From NCBI GenBank assembly GCA_052117605.1, contig JBQKIT010000021.1: DNA of 46,139 nt. One strand, 5' to 3'. Each line of letters begins with the position of its first letter. The stretch's first letter is position 1. The notes below the pieces were generated by a model that had not been told where the DNA came from, did no database searches, and was given only the letters and a program-made list of their open reading frames with translations. This DNA is from CAG-791 sp000431495 (lineage in GTDB: Bacteria; Bacillota; Clostridia; Lachnospirales; Lachnospiraceae). Both the position numbers and the translations under genes were made by a program. Below are positions 8,405-17,378 of this stretch, in pieces.

Positions 8405-8454
8405 AGTTCTTGATTGAAGTGTTTGATTTAATGTAGAAGGGACCGTCTGCTTTC

Positions 8455-9858
8455 ATGCTCTTTTCAAGCATCCCCTTTTTATACTGGTTTCTGCCCTGCG
8501 TGGTGCTTTTTTATTTCGCCGCACCCCGGGGGCTGAAGAATACGGTTCTGCTTCTTTCCAGCCTTTTTTTCTATGGCTGGGGAGAGCCGGTTTATGTCCT
8601 CTGGATGCTGCTTGCCATTGTCATGGCCTATCTGTCCGGTCTTCTGATCGAACGTTTTCGCAGCACTCTGCGTCTGGCAAGGATCTTTCTCGTGCTTTCC
8701 GTCTCCTTCAGCCTTGCCATGCTGGGATATTTCAAATACGCGGATTTCTTTATCCGCAATTTCAATGCAGTGACAGGCTTGTCTGTGCCGCTGCTGAAGA
8801 TTGCGCTTCCCATCGGAATCAGCTTCTATACCTTTCAGATCCTCAGCTACACTGTGGATGTTTACAGAGGAGCGGTTTTCGCGCAGAAGAACTTCATTGA
8901 CCTGGCGGCGTATGTCGCTCTTTTTCCGCAGCTGATTGCAGGCCCCATTGTCCGTTATGCGGATGTCGCTGCGCAGCTGAAGGAGCGCAGGCACACGCCG
9001 GAGAAGACGGCGCTGGGGATGCGCCGCTTTCTCCTAGGACTTGGAAAAAAAGTCCTGATTGCCAATCTGCTTGGCGAGCTGTGCAGCATATTCCGGGAGT
9101 CCAATGACAAATCGGTGCTGTTTTTCTGGTTTTACGCTGCAGCATATGCACTTCATGTGTATTTTGATTTTTCCGGCTACAGCGATATGGCAATCGGGCT
9201 CGGAAAAATATTCGGCTTTGATTTCCGGGAGAATTTCAATTATCCATTTATCGCGAAGAGCATTACTGAGTTTTGGCGCCGCTGGCATATGTCGCTTGGT
9301 TCGTGGTTTCGGGATTATGTCTATATTCCCCTCGGAGGAAACCGCGTCAGCGCTCCCCGGCATCTGCTTAATATTCTGGTGGTCTGGATGCTGACCGGGT
9401 TCTGGCACGGCGCCGCCTGGAATTTTGTGATCTGGGGATTGTATTTTGCGGGATTGCTTATCCTGGAGAAAATATGGCTTTTAAAGTCTCTGGAAGGGAA
9501 GCCTGTGATCGGACACTTTTATGTGACGGCGGCAGTGGCGGTGAGCTTTGTCATTTTCGATGCGTCTGATCTGCAGCAGGCCTTTTCTTATCTGAAGGCT
9601 ATGTTCGGGGGAAGCGGATATCCACTTCTTTCGTCGGAGTTTCTTTATTATTTCCGAAGCTACCTCGTTGTTTTTGTCATTGCCCTGTTCGGAGCCACAC
9701 CTCTTCCTGCAAAGCTGCGCGGCAGGATCCGGCAGACGGCTGCGGGAGAACACGTTCTGACCATTGCGGAGCCTCTGGCACTTATCGCGCTGCTTCTTAT
9801 CTGCACGGCGTTTCTCGTGGACGGCTCCTACAATCCATTCCTGTACTTCCGGTTTTGA
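8455..9858 (+). CDS. MBOAT-family O-acyltransferase (AlgI/DltB-like)
   Basis: The 467-residue polytopic membrane protein carries the MBOAT core: LPIGISFYTFQILSYTVDVYRG, FPQLIAGPIVRY, FWRRWHMSLGSWFRDYVYIPLGG (H278), and the near-invariant His in TGFWHGAAWNF (H318). AlgI-type MBOATs pass acetyl groups across the membrane to a periplasmic or surface partner for sugar O-acetylation. The DHHW/AlgJ-like gene follows after 70 bases. Acceptor unknown; a surface polysaccharide is the likely target. Confidence 0.93.
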   Translation: MLFSSIPFLYWFLPCVVLFYFAAPRGLKNTVLLLSSLFFYGWGEPVYVLWMLLAIVMAYLSGLLIERFRSTLRLARIFLVLSVSFSLAMLGYFKYADFFIRNFNAVTGLSVPLLKIALPIGISFYTFQILSYTVDVYRGAVFAQKNFIDLAAYVALFPQLIAGPIVRYADVAAQLKERRHTPEKTALGMRRFLLGLGKKVLIANLLGELCSIFRESNDKSVLFFWFYAAAYALHVYFDFSGYSDMAIGLGKIFGFDFRENFNYPFIAKSITEFWRRWHMSLGSWFRDYVYIPLGGNRVSAPRHLLNILVVWMLTGFWHGAAWNFVIWGLYFAGLLILEKIWLLKSLEGKPVIGHFYVTAAVAVSFVIFDASDLQQAFSYLKAMFGGSGYPLLSSEFLYYFRSYLVVFVIALFGATPLPAKLRGRIRQTAAGEHVLTIAEPLALIALLLICTAFLVDGSYNPFLYFRF

Positions 9859-9928
9859 GGGATCGTTCCGAGGGAAAATTCAGGGGGAGAACATTCGGAG
9901 AAATCATTCAGAGGGTTGAGAAGTTTTT

Positions 9929-11047
9929 ATGGAAAAGGGAAAAAGAAAACAAAAGAGGAGCATCCTCGGCGCTGCCGTGATCGGCTTTGTTTATGCGGGG
10001 CTGACGCTTGCAGCCTGGTTTTCGCCGGAAAAGGAATTCTCCGACAGTGAAAGAAGAAAGCTTGCACAGCTCCCGGAGCTTTCCTGTGCTGCAATTTCGG
10101 ACGGAAGCTTTATGAAGGACTTTGAGAAATACGCACAGGATCAGTTCCCTCTTCGGAATGCGTTTCGCAGGCTGAAGGCGGTTACAACCTATGATGTGCT
10201 TGGTCAGCTCGACAATCACGGAATTTATGTGAAGAACGGATATGCCGCGAAGCTGGAATATCCGTTGAATACGGATTCGCTTGCCCATGCCGCGGATCGA
10301 TTCGGATATATTTATGAGAAGTATCTTGCGGACAAGCCGGTGAATGTTTACCTTTCGATTGTTCCGGACAAAAGCTTTTTTCTTGCGAAGGAGAATGGAT
10401 ATCTCTCCATGAATTATGAGGAGCTGTTCCACCTCATGCAGGAGCAGATGAGCTATGCGGAATACATCGATCTCACAGGAACGCTGGAGCTTTCAGATTA
10501 TTATAAAACCGACTCGCACTGGCGGCAGGAAAGGCTCCCGGATACCGCGGCGGTGCTTGCCGAAGGACTGGGAGCGTCCCTTTCCGGTGAAGATTCCTAT
10601 ACGAAGCAGGCACTGGATGTGCCGTTTTACGGCGTTTACTGCGGACAGTCGGCACTTCCCCTGCCTGCGGAAACCATGTATTACCTGACCGGGGATGTCC
10701 TGGATGATTGTGTTGTCACAAATCATGAGGATGGTACGACGGGCGGAATTTATAATATGGACAAGGCGGCCGGCAAGGACCCGTACGAAATGTTCCTTTC
10801 CGGACCTCGTTCGCTCATCACCATTGAGAATCCGGATTGTGAATCGGACAAAGAGCTGATTGTCTTCCGGGACTCATTTGCAAGCAGCATTGCACCACTT
10901 CTTGCAGAAGCGTATGCCAGAATAACGCTGGTCGATATTCGGTATCTGCGGGCGGACTTTCTGGACCGGTTTATCAGGTTCGAGGATCAGGACATTTTGT
11001 TTCTTTACAGCACCTCGGTTCTCAACCACAGTGAAACAATGACATAA
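9929..11047 (+). CDS. DHHW/AlgJ-like SGNH acetyltransferase partner of the MBOAT
   Basis: The 372-residue protein has one N-terminal membrane anchor (about residues 12-32) and an extracytoplasmic domain. Visible are a DSHW motif (D195-W198), corresponding to the DHHW/AlgX-type catalytic motif, and a Ser in FRDSFASS (S316), the likely nucleophile. Such proteins complete O-acetyl transfer after the MBOAT hands over the acyl group. A second member of this superfamily (19116) sits in the polysaccharide operon. Confidence 0.8.
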   Translation: MEKGKRKQKRSILGAAVIGFVYAGLTLAAWFSPEKEFSDSERRKLAQLPELSCAAISDGSFMKDFEKYAQDQFPLRNAFRRLKAVTTYDVLGQLDNHGIYVKNGYAAKLEYPLNTDSLAHAADRFGYIYEKYLADKPVNVYLSIVPDKSFFLAKENGYLSMNYEELFHLMQEQMSYAEYIDLTGTLELSDYYKTDSHWRQERLPDTAAVLAEGLGASLSGEDSYTKQALDVPFYGVYCGQSALPLPAETMYYLTGDVLDDCVVTNHEDGTTGGIYNMDKAAGKDPYEMFLSGPRSLITIENPDCESDKELIVFRDSFASSIAPLLAEAYARITLVDIRYLRADFLDRFIRFEDQDILFLYSTSVLNHSETMT

Positions 11048-11072
11048 GGCGGCTGCGTAGGAGAAATGACTT

Positions 11073-11852
11073 ATGATAAAAATTGCTTTTTTTGATGTTG
11101 ACGGTACCCTTCTTAAGTTTGGAAACAAGGAACTGTCGGAGAAAACAAGGAAGGCTCTGCTGGCGCTTCAGAGAAATCATGTTCTGATCTGCATGGCAAC
11201 GGGCAGGAGCAATCCGTTGGTTCCTCATTTTCAGGGAGTTGAATTTGATGTTCTTCTGACCTTTAACGGCTCGTATGTGAGGGCGGGAGAAGAGGTCCTG
11301 TTTAAAAATCCGCTGGATGCGAAGGACAAGCAGCGCATCCTTCAGAATCTGAAGAACATGAACCGCGCGATTGCAATCGGCAATGAGGACTTTGTTGTTA
11401 CCAACGGCACGGATCGGGACCTGGAGCAGTATTTTGCATTCGGAAATGAAAAGATCCATATCGTCGACGATTTTGATGCGCGCTGTAAGGGTGATATTTA
11501 TCAGATCATGTGTGCCTGCCGGAAACCGGAATACGATCAGGTGCTGGAGGGAACGGACAAGATCCGGATTACTGCATGGTGGGAGAAAGCCGTTGATATC
11601 ATTCCGAAGAACGGCGGAAAGGGAAATGCGGTCCAGGCGGTGCTTCGGCACTATGGCTTTTCCAGAGAGGAAGCTCTTGCATTCGGCGATGGACAGAACG
11701 ACATCGAAATGCTGGAAGCGGTTGGCGCAGGGGTTGCCATGGGAAATGCCGGAGATGAAGTGAAGGAGAGAGCAGATGATATCTGCAGATCCGTGGAAGA
11801 GGACGGAGTTTATTACTATTGTCTGGAGCATCATTTGATTGAGGAGATGTAA
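11073..11852 (+). CDS. HAD-superfamily (Cof/IIB-type) phosphatase
   Basis: The 259-residue protein has HAD motif I (FFDVDGTLL, nucleophile Asp near residue 8), motif II in MATGRS, a IIB-type cap, Lys in GGKGNAVQAVL and motif IV in FGDGQNDIEML. Cof-type enzymes dephosphorylate sugar phosphates, FMN or related metabolites; specificity cannot be read. Two bases separate it from the NSS transporter start, so the two are co-expressed. Confidence 0.88.
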   Translation: MIKIAFFDVDGTLLKFGNKELSEKTRKALLALQRNHVLICMATGRSNPLVPHFQGVEFDVLLTFNGSYVRAGEEVLFKNPLDAKDKQRILQNLKNMNRAIAIGNEDFVVTNGTDRDLEQYFAFGNEKIHIVDDFDARCKGDIYQIMCACRKPEYDQVLEGTDKIRITAWWEKAVDIIPKNGGKGNAVQAVLRHYGFSREEALAFGDGQNDIEMLEAVGAGVAMGNAGDEVKERADDICRSVEEDGVYYYCLEHHLIEEM

Positions 11853-11853
11853 C

Positions 11854-13224
11854 ATGAAACAGCATAACAGCAGAAGCTCTTTTTCAGGAAAAATCGGCTT
11901 TGTACTTGCGGCAGCAGGAGCTTCGGTGGGACTTGGAAATATCTGGAGATTTCCGTATCTTGCGGCAAAGTACGGCGGCGGAATTTTTCTCGTTGTTTAT
12001 ATTATTCTGGCACTGACCTTCGGCTATACGATGATTGTCGCGGAGACCTCACTGGGACGTCTTACGAAAAAGAGTCCGGTGGGAGCCTATTCGTCCTTTG
12101 GCTCCTCAAGGCGGCTTCGGGCGGGCGGATGGATCAATGCCATCATTCCCATTCTCATTGTCCCTTATTATTCGGTCATCGGCGGCTGGGTCGTCAATTA
12201 TCTTGTTGATTATCTTTCCGGCAAAACGCAGGAGGTTGCTGCTGACGGATATTTTTCCGCATTCATTTCAGACGGGCTTTCGGCGGAGCTTTGCTTCGTG
12301 GTCTTTTCCCTGATCGTGCTGGTGATTATCTACGCCGGCGTGCAGAACGGAATTGAACGTGTATCCAGGTTCATGATGCCGATTCTTGTTGTATTATCGG
12401 TGATCATTGCCATCTATTCCATTACACGGCCCGGAGCGCTTGACGGGGTAAAATACTTCCTGATTCCGAATCCGGCCAATTTCTCCTGGATGACCGTTGT
12501 GACGGCGATGGGGCAGATGTTTTATTCGCTGTCGATTGCCATGGGCATTCTGATTACCTTCGGCTCCTATATGAAAAAGGATACGTCTATTGAGGAGTCT
12601 GCGGAGCAGGTAGAAATCTTTGATACCGCGATTGCGATTATGGCGGGACTGATGATCATCCCGGCCGTGTTCGCGTTTTCCGGCGGGGATGCCGAAGCGC
12701 TGCAGGCGGGGCCGGCTCTTATGTTTATTACGATTCCGAAGGTGTTTGCGAGCATGGGACTTGGTACGGTGACCGGCTGCATGTTCTTTCTGCTGGTTCT
12801 TTTTGCGGCGCTTACCAGCTCGATCGCACTGACGGAGAGTGCAGTGTCGACGTTTGAGGATGAGTTCAAATGGAGCAGAAGGAAGGCAACCACGGTGATC
12901 GGTATCATCACCATAGCGCTTGGAAGTTTGTCTGCCCTTGGGTACGGACCACTCGCCGATGTTACCGTCATCGGAATGCAGTTTCTGGATTTCTTCGATT
13001 TTCTTACCAATACGATTATGATGCCGATTGCGGCGATTGCGACCTGTCTTCTGATTTCGAAAGTGGTCGGAGTGCAGAGAATCGAAGAAGAGGTGATGCA
13101 GAACGGGGGAAAATTCCGCAGAAAAAAGATTTTCTGTTTCATGATCCGGTACCTGTGCCCTGTTTTCGCAGGGATCATTTTGTTAAGCTCCATCGCCAAT
13201 GCATTTGGATGGATTTCCATGTGA
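11854..13224 (+). CDS. Sodium-dependent amino-acid/neurotransmitter symporter (NSS/SNF family)
   Basis: The 456-residue membrane protein begins with the NSS TM1 signature GASVGLGNIWRFPYLAAKYG, containing the unwound substrate and sodium site, and has about 11 or 12 membrane segments. LeuT/MhsT-type transporters import amino acids with Na+. The start at 11854 follows GAGGAGATG; an earlier TTG has no ribosome site. It is within the HAD/CutC run. Confidence 0.9.
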   Translation: MKQHNSRSSFSGKIGFVLAAAGASVGLGNIWRFPYLAAKYGGGIFLVVYIILALTFGYTMIVAETSLGRLTKKSPVGAYSSFGSSRRLRAGGWINAIIPILIVPYYSVIGGWVVNYLVDYLSGKTQEVAADGYFSAFISDGLSAELCFVVFSLIVLVIIYAGVQNGIERVSRFMMPILVVLSVIIAIYSITRPGALDGVKYFLIPNPANFSWMTVVTAMGQMFYSLSIAMGILITFGSYMKKDTSIEESAEQVEIFDTAIAIMAGLMIIPAVFAFSGGDAEALQAGPALMFITIPKVFASMGLGTVTGCMFFLLVLFAALTSSIALTESAVSTFEDEFKWSRRKATTVIGIITIALGSLSALGYGPLADVTVIGMQFLDFFDFLTNTIMMPIAAIATCLLISKVVGVQRIEEEVMQNGGKFRRKKIFCFMIRYLCPVFAGIILLSSIANAFGWISM

Positions 13225-13248
13225 GCTTTGACCGGAGGGCAGGATGAG

Positions 13249-14088
13249 ATGAAGAATTATATTCTGGAGGTGTGCGCAGACAGTGTGGAATCCGCATTAT
13301 CCGCAAAGGCCGGAGGTGCAAACAGGCTGGAGCTGTGCGCGAATCTTGTTATCGGCGGAACAACGCCTGGATACGAGCTGTTTGAACAGGTGAAGAAGGA
13401 AACAGGGCTTCCGATTCGGGTTCTGATCCGTCCGAGATTCGGAGATTTTCTGTACTCGGAGTATGAATATCAGCAGATGCTCTGCGATGTCTGTCATTTC
13501 GCAGAGGCGGGAGCGGATGGTGTTGTCATTGGAAGTCTGAATGCGGATGGTACGCTGAATGAGACGCAGATGCGTGGCCTGACCCGGGCAGCAGGCGGCT
13601 GTGGCATCACGCTGCACCGTGCCTTCGATGTCTGCGTGGATCCCTTTGGTGCGCTGCAGAAGGCGGCGGAGCTGGGAGTCGATACAATTCTGACCTCCGG
13701 GCAGGAGGCAGGCTGCATGCAGGGGAGAGAACTGATCCGGCAGCTGGTATGTGCGACTCAAGACAGCAGGTCGGATGGCAGGGAGACGGCCGCGCTTCCG
13801 GAAGGAGTGACGATTCTGGTCGGCGCCGGTGTCGTTTCTTCCAATATAAAGGAAATCGCCATGACAACCAGTGCGCATGCCTTTCACATGTCCGGGAAAA
13901 AGCTTATGGACAGCGGGATGCGTTACCGGAATGAGCGTGTGCATATGGGAATCGAAGGACTGAGTGAATTTGAGCTTTATCGCACGGATGAGGAAGAGAT
14001 CCGGCGGGCTTCCCGGATTCTGCAGGCGATTGGTGAGGAAGAGACGGAAGAATCGCTCGGTACCGGAAGGAAGGTGGGGAAGGAATGA
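13249..14088 (+). CDS. cutC: CutC family protein
   Basis: The 279-residue TIM-barrel protein shows family features LEVCADSVESALSAKAGGANRLELC, VLIRPRFGDFLYS, GADGVVIG, HRAFDVC and TSGQEAG. CutC was named for copper homeostasis, but the enzymatic role is unsettled. The ATG at 13249 is preceded by GGAGGG; an ATG at 13244 runs into a stop. Its end overlaps the DUF523 start by four bases (ATGA). Unlike many homologues it carries a short charged C-terminal tail. Confidence 0.9.
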   Translation: MKNYILEVCADSVESALSAKAGGANRLELCANLVIGGTTPGYELFEQVKKETGLPIRVLIRPRFGDFLYSEYEYQQMLCDVCHFAEAGADGVVIGSLNADGTLNETQMRGLTRAAGGCGITLHRAFDVCVDPFGALQKAAELGVDTILTSGQEAGCMQGRELIRQLVCATQDSRSDGRETAALPEGVTILVGAGVVSSNIKEIAMTTSAHAFHMSGKKLMDSGMRYRNERVHMGIEGLSEFELYRTDEEEIRRASRILQAIGEEETEESLGTGRKVGKE

Positions 14089-14582
14089 AAATTCTGGTCA
14101 GCGCCTGTCTGCTTGGAGAGAAGTGCAAGTACAACGGCGGCAGCAATTATAATAAAAAGGTCTGTGATTTTGTGAAGGGGTGCGAGGTGATCCCGGTCTG
14201 TCCGGAGGTTCTGGGCGGTTTGCCGACGCCGAGGACTCCATCGGAGATTGCAGGCGGAGTTGTTCGGAACAGGGAAGGTGTCAGCGTCGACCGGGAGTTT
14301 CGGACAGGTGCGGAAAAGGCACTGGAAATCGCGCAGCGCCATCACGCAGAGCTTGCGATTCTGCAGTCAAGAAGCCCCAGCTGCGGCGTGAAGGAAATCT
14401 ATGACGGAACGTTTTCCGGGAAGAAAATTCCGGGGCAGGGCGTTTTTGCCGGAATGCTGCTTCGGGCAGGAATCCGGGTGCTGGATGCGGAGGACGTGCC
14501 GGATGCAGGGGCAGCGCCGGAATCATCTGCGGCCTCTTCGGAATCCGGGAATCAGGCTGAAAACGGAGGAACCGATTTATGA
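14085..14582 (+). CDS. DUF523 family protein
   Basis: The 165-residue protein has the DUF523 pattern: SACLLGEKCKYNGG at the start, VCPEVLGGLPTPR, and LQSRSPSCG with conserved Cys residues. Function is not established. The last 30 or so residues (Ala, Ser and Glu rich) form a disordered tail. It overlaps CutC upstream and the LOG gene downstream by four bases each, implying tight co-translation. Confidence 0.88.
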   Translation: MKILVSACLLGEKCKYNGGSNYNKKVCDFVKGCEVIPVCPEVLGGLPTPRTPSEIAGGVVRNREGVSVDREFRTGAEKALEIAQRHHAELAILQSRSPSCGVKEIYDGTFSGKKIPGQGVFAGMLLRAGIRVLDAEDVPDAGAAPESSAASSESGNQAENGGTDL

Positions 14583-15127
14583 ACATCACAGTTTATCTCG
14601 GAGCAAACGAGGGAAACGATCCGAAACTGAAAAAAGCGGTGCAGGAGCTTGGTACCTGGATCGGTGAGAGCGGGCATGCGCTGATTTACGGAGGATCGAA
14701 ATCGGGCCTGATGGGGGCCATCGCGGACAGTGTTCTGCGTGCCGGAGGCAAGGTGACCGGTGTCGAACCGCAGTTCTTTATGGAAAGCGAGGTGCAGCAC
14801 GACGGACTGACCGAGCTGATCGTAACGAAGGATATGACGGAGCGGAAAAGGAAGATGATCGAGCTGGGGGATGCCTTCATCGCTTTTCCGGGAGGAACGG
14901 GGACACTGGAAGAAATCTCCGAGGTGATGTCCATGGTTTCTCTGAAGCATCTGCAGGCACCGTGCATTCTCTATAATCTGAACGGCTACTACGACAGCCT
15001 GAAGGCACTTCTTAATCACATGATTGCCATGGGGTTGTCGTCCGAAGAGCGACAGGAGGGGATTTATTTTGCCGGGAACCTGGAAGAGGTTACGGGAATT
15101 CTGAAACTGACGCAGCACGCGTCATAA
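14579..15127 (+). CDS. LOG family (TIGR00730) nucleotide phosphoribohydrolase
   Basis: The 182-residue protein has GGSKSGLMG and the active-site motif PGGTGTLEEISEVM. LOG enzymes cleave ribose 5-phosphate from nucleoside monophosphates (AMP-type); in plants and some bacteria this activates cytokinins, while in gut bacteria the role is probably nucleotide salvage or housekeeping. Last gene of the run; its ATG overlaps the DUF523 stop. Confidence 0.88.
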   Translation: MNITVYLGANEGNDPKLKKAVQELGTWIGESGHALIYGGSKSGLMGAIADSVLRAGGKVTGVEPQFFMESEVQHDGLTELIVTKDMTERKRKMIELGDAFIAFPGGTGTLEEISEVMSMVSLKHLQAPCILYNLNGYYDSLKALLNHMIAMGLSSEERQEGIYFAGNLEEVTGILKLTQHAS

Positions 15128-15238
15128 TAACAACCAGGGGTGAAAATCTGATCACAATCCGGTTCGGATGACGGTTACGCTGGAATAAAAGCACAAAAAC
15201 TTTGCGAAATATGACCATTTCGATGATGAGATTCAGAA

Positions 15239-15321
15239 TATAATCATGAATATGAAAGAATCATAGCAAATGTGAGACGCGACGGACGACGCGGCTCTGT
15301 CACCAAAAGGACAAGTGACAG
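15239..15321 (+). promoter_or_regulatory. Leader of the polysaccharide operon: -10 box and inverted repeat
   Basis: The 206-base gap after the LOG gene holds a perfect TATAAT at 15239-15244 with no strong -35. An inverted repeat CTGTCAC (15297-15303) / GTGACAG (15315-15321) ends at the GGAGGG ribosome site of the first gene, where it could hide the site in RNA or bind a regulator. No ORF is seen in the gap. Confidence 0.4.
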
Positions 15322-15333
15322 GAGGGAGCGCCG

Positions 15334-16119
15334 ATGAAGGAGAAGAAAGTTATTGATTATAAGAGGACGTATCGAAGCATCCGGGCGGACTGGAAGAGGT
15401 GCGCTCTGTACATCCTGATACTGATTCTTCTCGCGTTTCTGTTTCTGTGGGCGCACACGGATGATCTGACGAAAGAAATCTGCAGATTTTGTGCGAAGGT
15501 ATTAAGCAGGCAGGTGCCCGGGATGCAGGTGTGGACCTTTTCCGAAACATATCCCTTATTCGGACGGGTGCATTACCTGGGCGCGAGAACGGTATTGCCG
15601 GGAGCACAGAAAAGCCTGATTCATGCAGGCGCTTCTCTTGCGGTGATCCTGATTCTGGCCGGATTCCGGAAAACAAGCCGTCCGATTATCATCTATCTCA
15701 TCCTGAACGGGGCCATTCATCTCGTCAACAGCCTCTGGTTTTTCTTCGGCGAAGCGTATTTCCCCTATTCCTTAACGGATTATTCCAGACTTTACATGCT
15801 TCAGGAGCTGGGAATCTGGACCATGTTTTTTGTGATGACGGTGATGGTCACCGGAGTGATGGGAAACAGGGGGCTTCCTTATAAGCTTCTTACCGTTCTT
15901 GCGGTGATGCTGTATTCCATCGTCTTCGGGACCGTCCGCTACATGGTGTTCTTGTATTTCCTGTACCGGTTTTCCATGATCTACATGGCGCTGTTTTATT
16001 TCATGATCGGGCCGATGTTTGATTTCTTATATCTGGTAATGATTTATGCCGTGTTTGTAAACCGCATGATCGGTGTCTATGACTCCCGAAAAGGAAAGGA
16101 GGCGTGGAAATGGTTATAG
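15334..16119 (+). CDS. Polytopic membrane protein heading the polysaccharide operon
   Basis: The 261-residue protein has a basic N-terminus and about six membrane segments, including a long hydrophobic region near residues 185-250 (VRYMVFLYFLYRF, YFMIGPMFDFLYLVMIY). I cannot place it in a family. The position in front of a processive GT2 and an overlap with it suggest a subunit of the synthase/export machinery. It resembles exosortase-like membrane proteins only in general shape; no Cys-Arg-His catalytic set is visible. Confidence 0.6.
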   Translation: MKEKKVIDYKRTYRSIRADWKRCALYILILILLAFLFLWAHTDDLTKEICRFCAKVLSRQVPGMQVWTFSETYPLFGRVHYLGARTVLPGAQKSLIHAGASLAVILILAGFRKTSRPIIIYLILNGAIHLVNSLWFFFGEAYFPYSLTDYSRLYMLQELGIWTMFFVMTVMVTGVMGNRGLPYKLLTVLAVMLYSIVFGTVRYMVFLYFLYRFSMIYMALFYFMIGPMFDFLYLVMIYAVFVNRMIGVYDSRKGKEAWKWL

Positions 16120-17378
16120 CGATCATGAAGGGCTACATCATTTTTGTGATTATTCTGATGCTGCTGTACACGGCGAGACATTTCTACTTCACGCTTGTGA
16201 GACTCCTGGGGAAGCAGCACCTGTATTACAACGATATCCTGACCAGCAGAATGAAAACTGTTTCGGTGCTGATTCCCATGCACAATGAGGAACAGGTGCT
16301 GTCCAATGTTCTGAACGCGCTTCTGGAGTGCGATTACGACCGGGACAGGCTTGAAATCATTCCGATCAATGACAATTCGACCGACAAAACGAAGGAAATG
16401 CTGGAGGAGTATCACAGAAAATACGAATTCATCCGTCCTCTGCACAGGGACTGCAGAGAGAGGGGAAAGCCGGTCGGCCTGAACGATGCGATGAAGCTGG
16501 CCAAAGGGGAAATCATCATTGTTTTTGATGCGGATTACCGTCCTGCCAGGAACATGCTGAAGCAGATTGCCATCGCCTTTGAGGATCCTCAGGTCGGTGC
16601 GGTTATGGGCAGGGTGATTCCGTACAACACCAACAAGAAGATGCTGACAAGACTGATTAACCTGGAGCGGTCCGGAGGATATCAGGTCGATCAGCAGGCC
16701 CGCTATAACCTCAGGACCATTCCTCAATACGGGGGAACGGTGGGAGGCTTCCGGAAGGATTTCCTTCTGGAGACCGGCGGGTTCAATCCCAAGGTGCTTG
16801 CGGAGGACACGGAGCTTACCTATCGCCTGTTTACCAGCGGCTGGAAGGTGGTCTATGCCAATTCTGCAGAATGCTATGAGGAATCTCCGGAGAGCTGGAA
16901 GGTGAGAGGACGGCAGATCCGCCGATGGTCCAGAGGACACAACGAGGTGCTGTTCCGATATCTGATTCCGACGATTGTGACTCCCCATCTGGGACTTTTT
17001 CAGAAGATTGACGGTCTGTTTCTTCTGTTCATCTATTCCGTGCCGGTTTTCCTGCTGATCGGATGGGTGGTATCCCTGGGACTTTTTTTCCTCGGAGAAA
17101 TGCAGCTCTTCAGCGGCTGGTGGGTCATTCTGTTTCTTGGAGTCTACAATTCTCTTGGAAACTTTGCTCCGTTCTTTGAAATCGGGACATCTCTTGTTCT
17201 GGATGGCCTTATGGGAGAGGCTTTGCTTCTGCCGCTGATGATGTTCAACTTCTTTTTCTATATGTGGAACATCTCGTTGGGCTTTTGGGATGCCGTGGTG
17301 GACGTCGTTACCGGAAGAGGCGTGAAATGGGATAAGACCGTGCGGTTTGCCGTGCAGGGAAAGGAGGGGAGCCAATGA
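16110..17378 (+). CDS. Processive family 2 glycosyltransferase (membrane polysaccharide synthase)
   Basis: The 422-residue protein has one N-terminal membrane helix, a GT-A domain (IPMHNEEQVL, INDNSTDKT, DAD at 140-142, AED ending at D233) and the QxxRW motif QIRRW (269-273) typical of processive synthases such as cellulose and hyaluronan synthases. Four or so C-terminal membrane helices follow. It polymerises a nucleotide sugar while threading the chain through the membrane. The ATG at 16110 is 7 bases after AGGAGG; the GTG at 16104 is too close. It overlaps both neighbours. The epimerase at the operon end points to UDP-ManNAc or UDP-GlcNAc as donor. Comparison with TIGR03111 would be useful. 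Confidence 0.85.
   Translation: MVIAIMKGYIIFVIILMLLYTARHFYFTLVRLLGKQHLYYNDILTSRMKTVSVLIPMHNEEQVLSNVLNALLECDYDRDRLEIIPINDNSTDKTKEMLEEYHRKYEFIRPLHRDCRERGKPVGLNDAMKLAKGEIIIVFDADYRPARNMLKQIAIAFEDPQVGAVMGRVIPYNTNKKMLTRLINLERSGGYQVDQQARYNLRTIPQYGGTVGGFRKDFLLETGGFNPKVLAEDTELTYRLFTSGWKVVYANSAECYEESPESWKVRGRQIRRWSRGHNEVLFRYLIPTIVTPHLGLFQKIDGLFLLFIYSVPVFLLIGWVVSLGLFFLGEMQLFSGWWVILFLGVYNSLGNFAPFFEIGTSLVLDGLMGEALLLPLMMFNFFFYMWNISLGFWDAVVDVVTGRGVKWDKTVRFAVQGKEGSQ

Noticed and set aside
15128..15333. c-di-GMP or other known riboswitch before the polysaccharide operon
   Set aside because: No GEMM-type or other known aptamer core could be matched; only a -10 box and a short inverted repeat are visible.
15334..16119. 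Exosortase (XrtG-like) for the first gene of the polysaccharide operon
   Set aside because: Membrane topology is similar but no Cys...Arg...His catalytic set can be seen; kept as unassigned.
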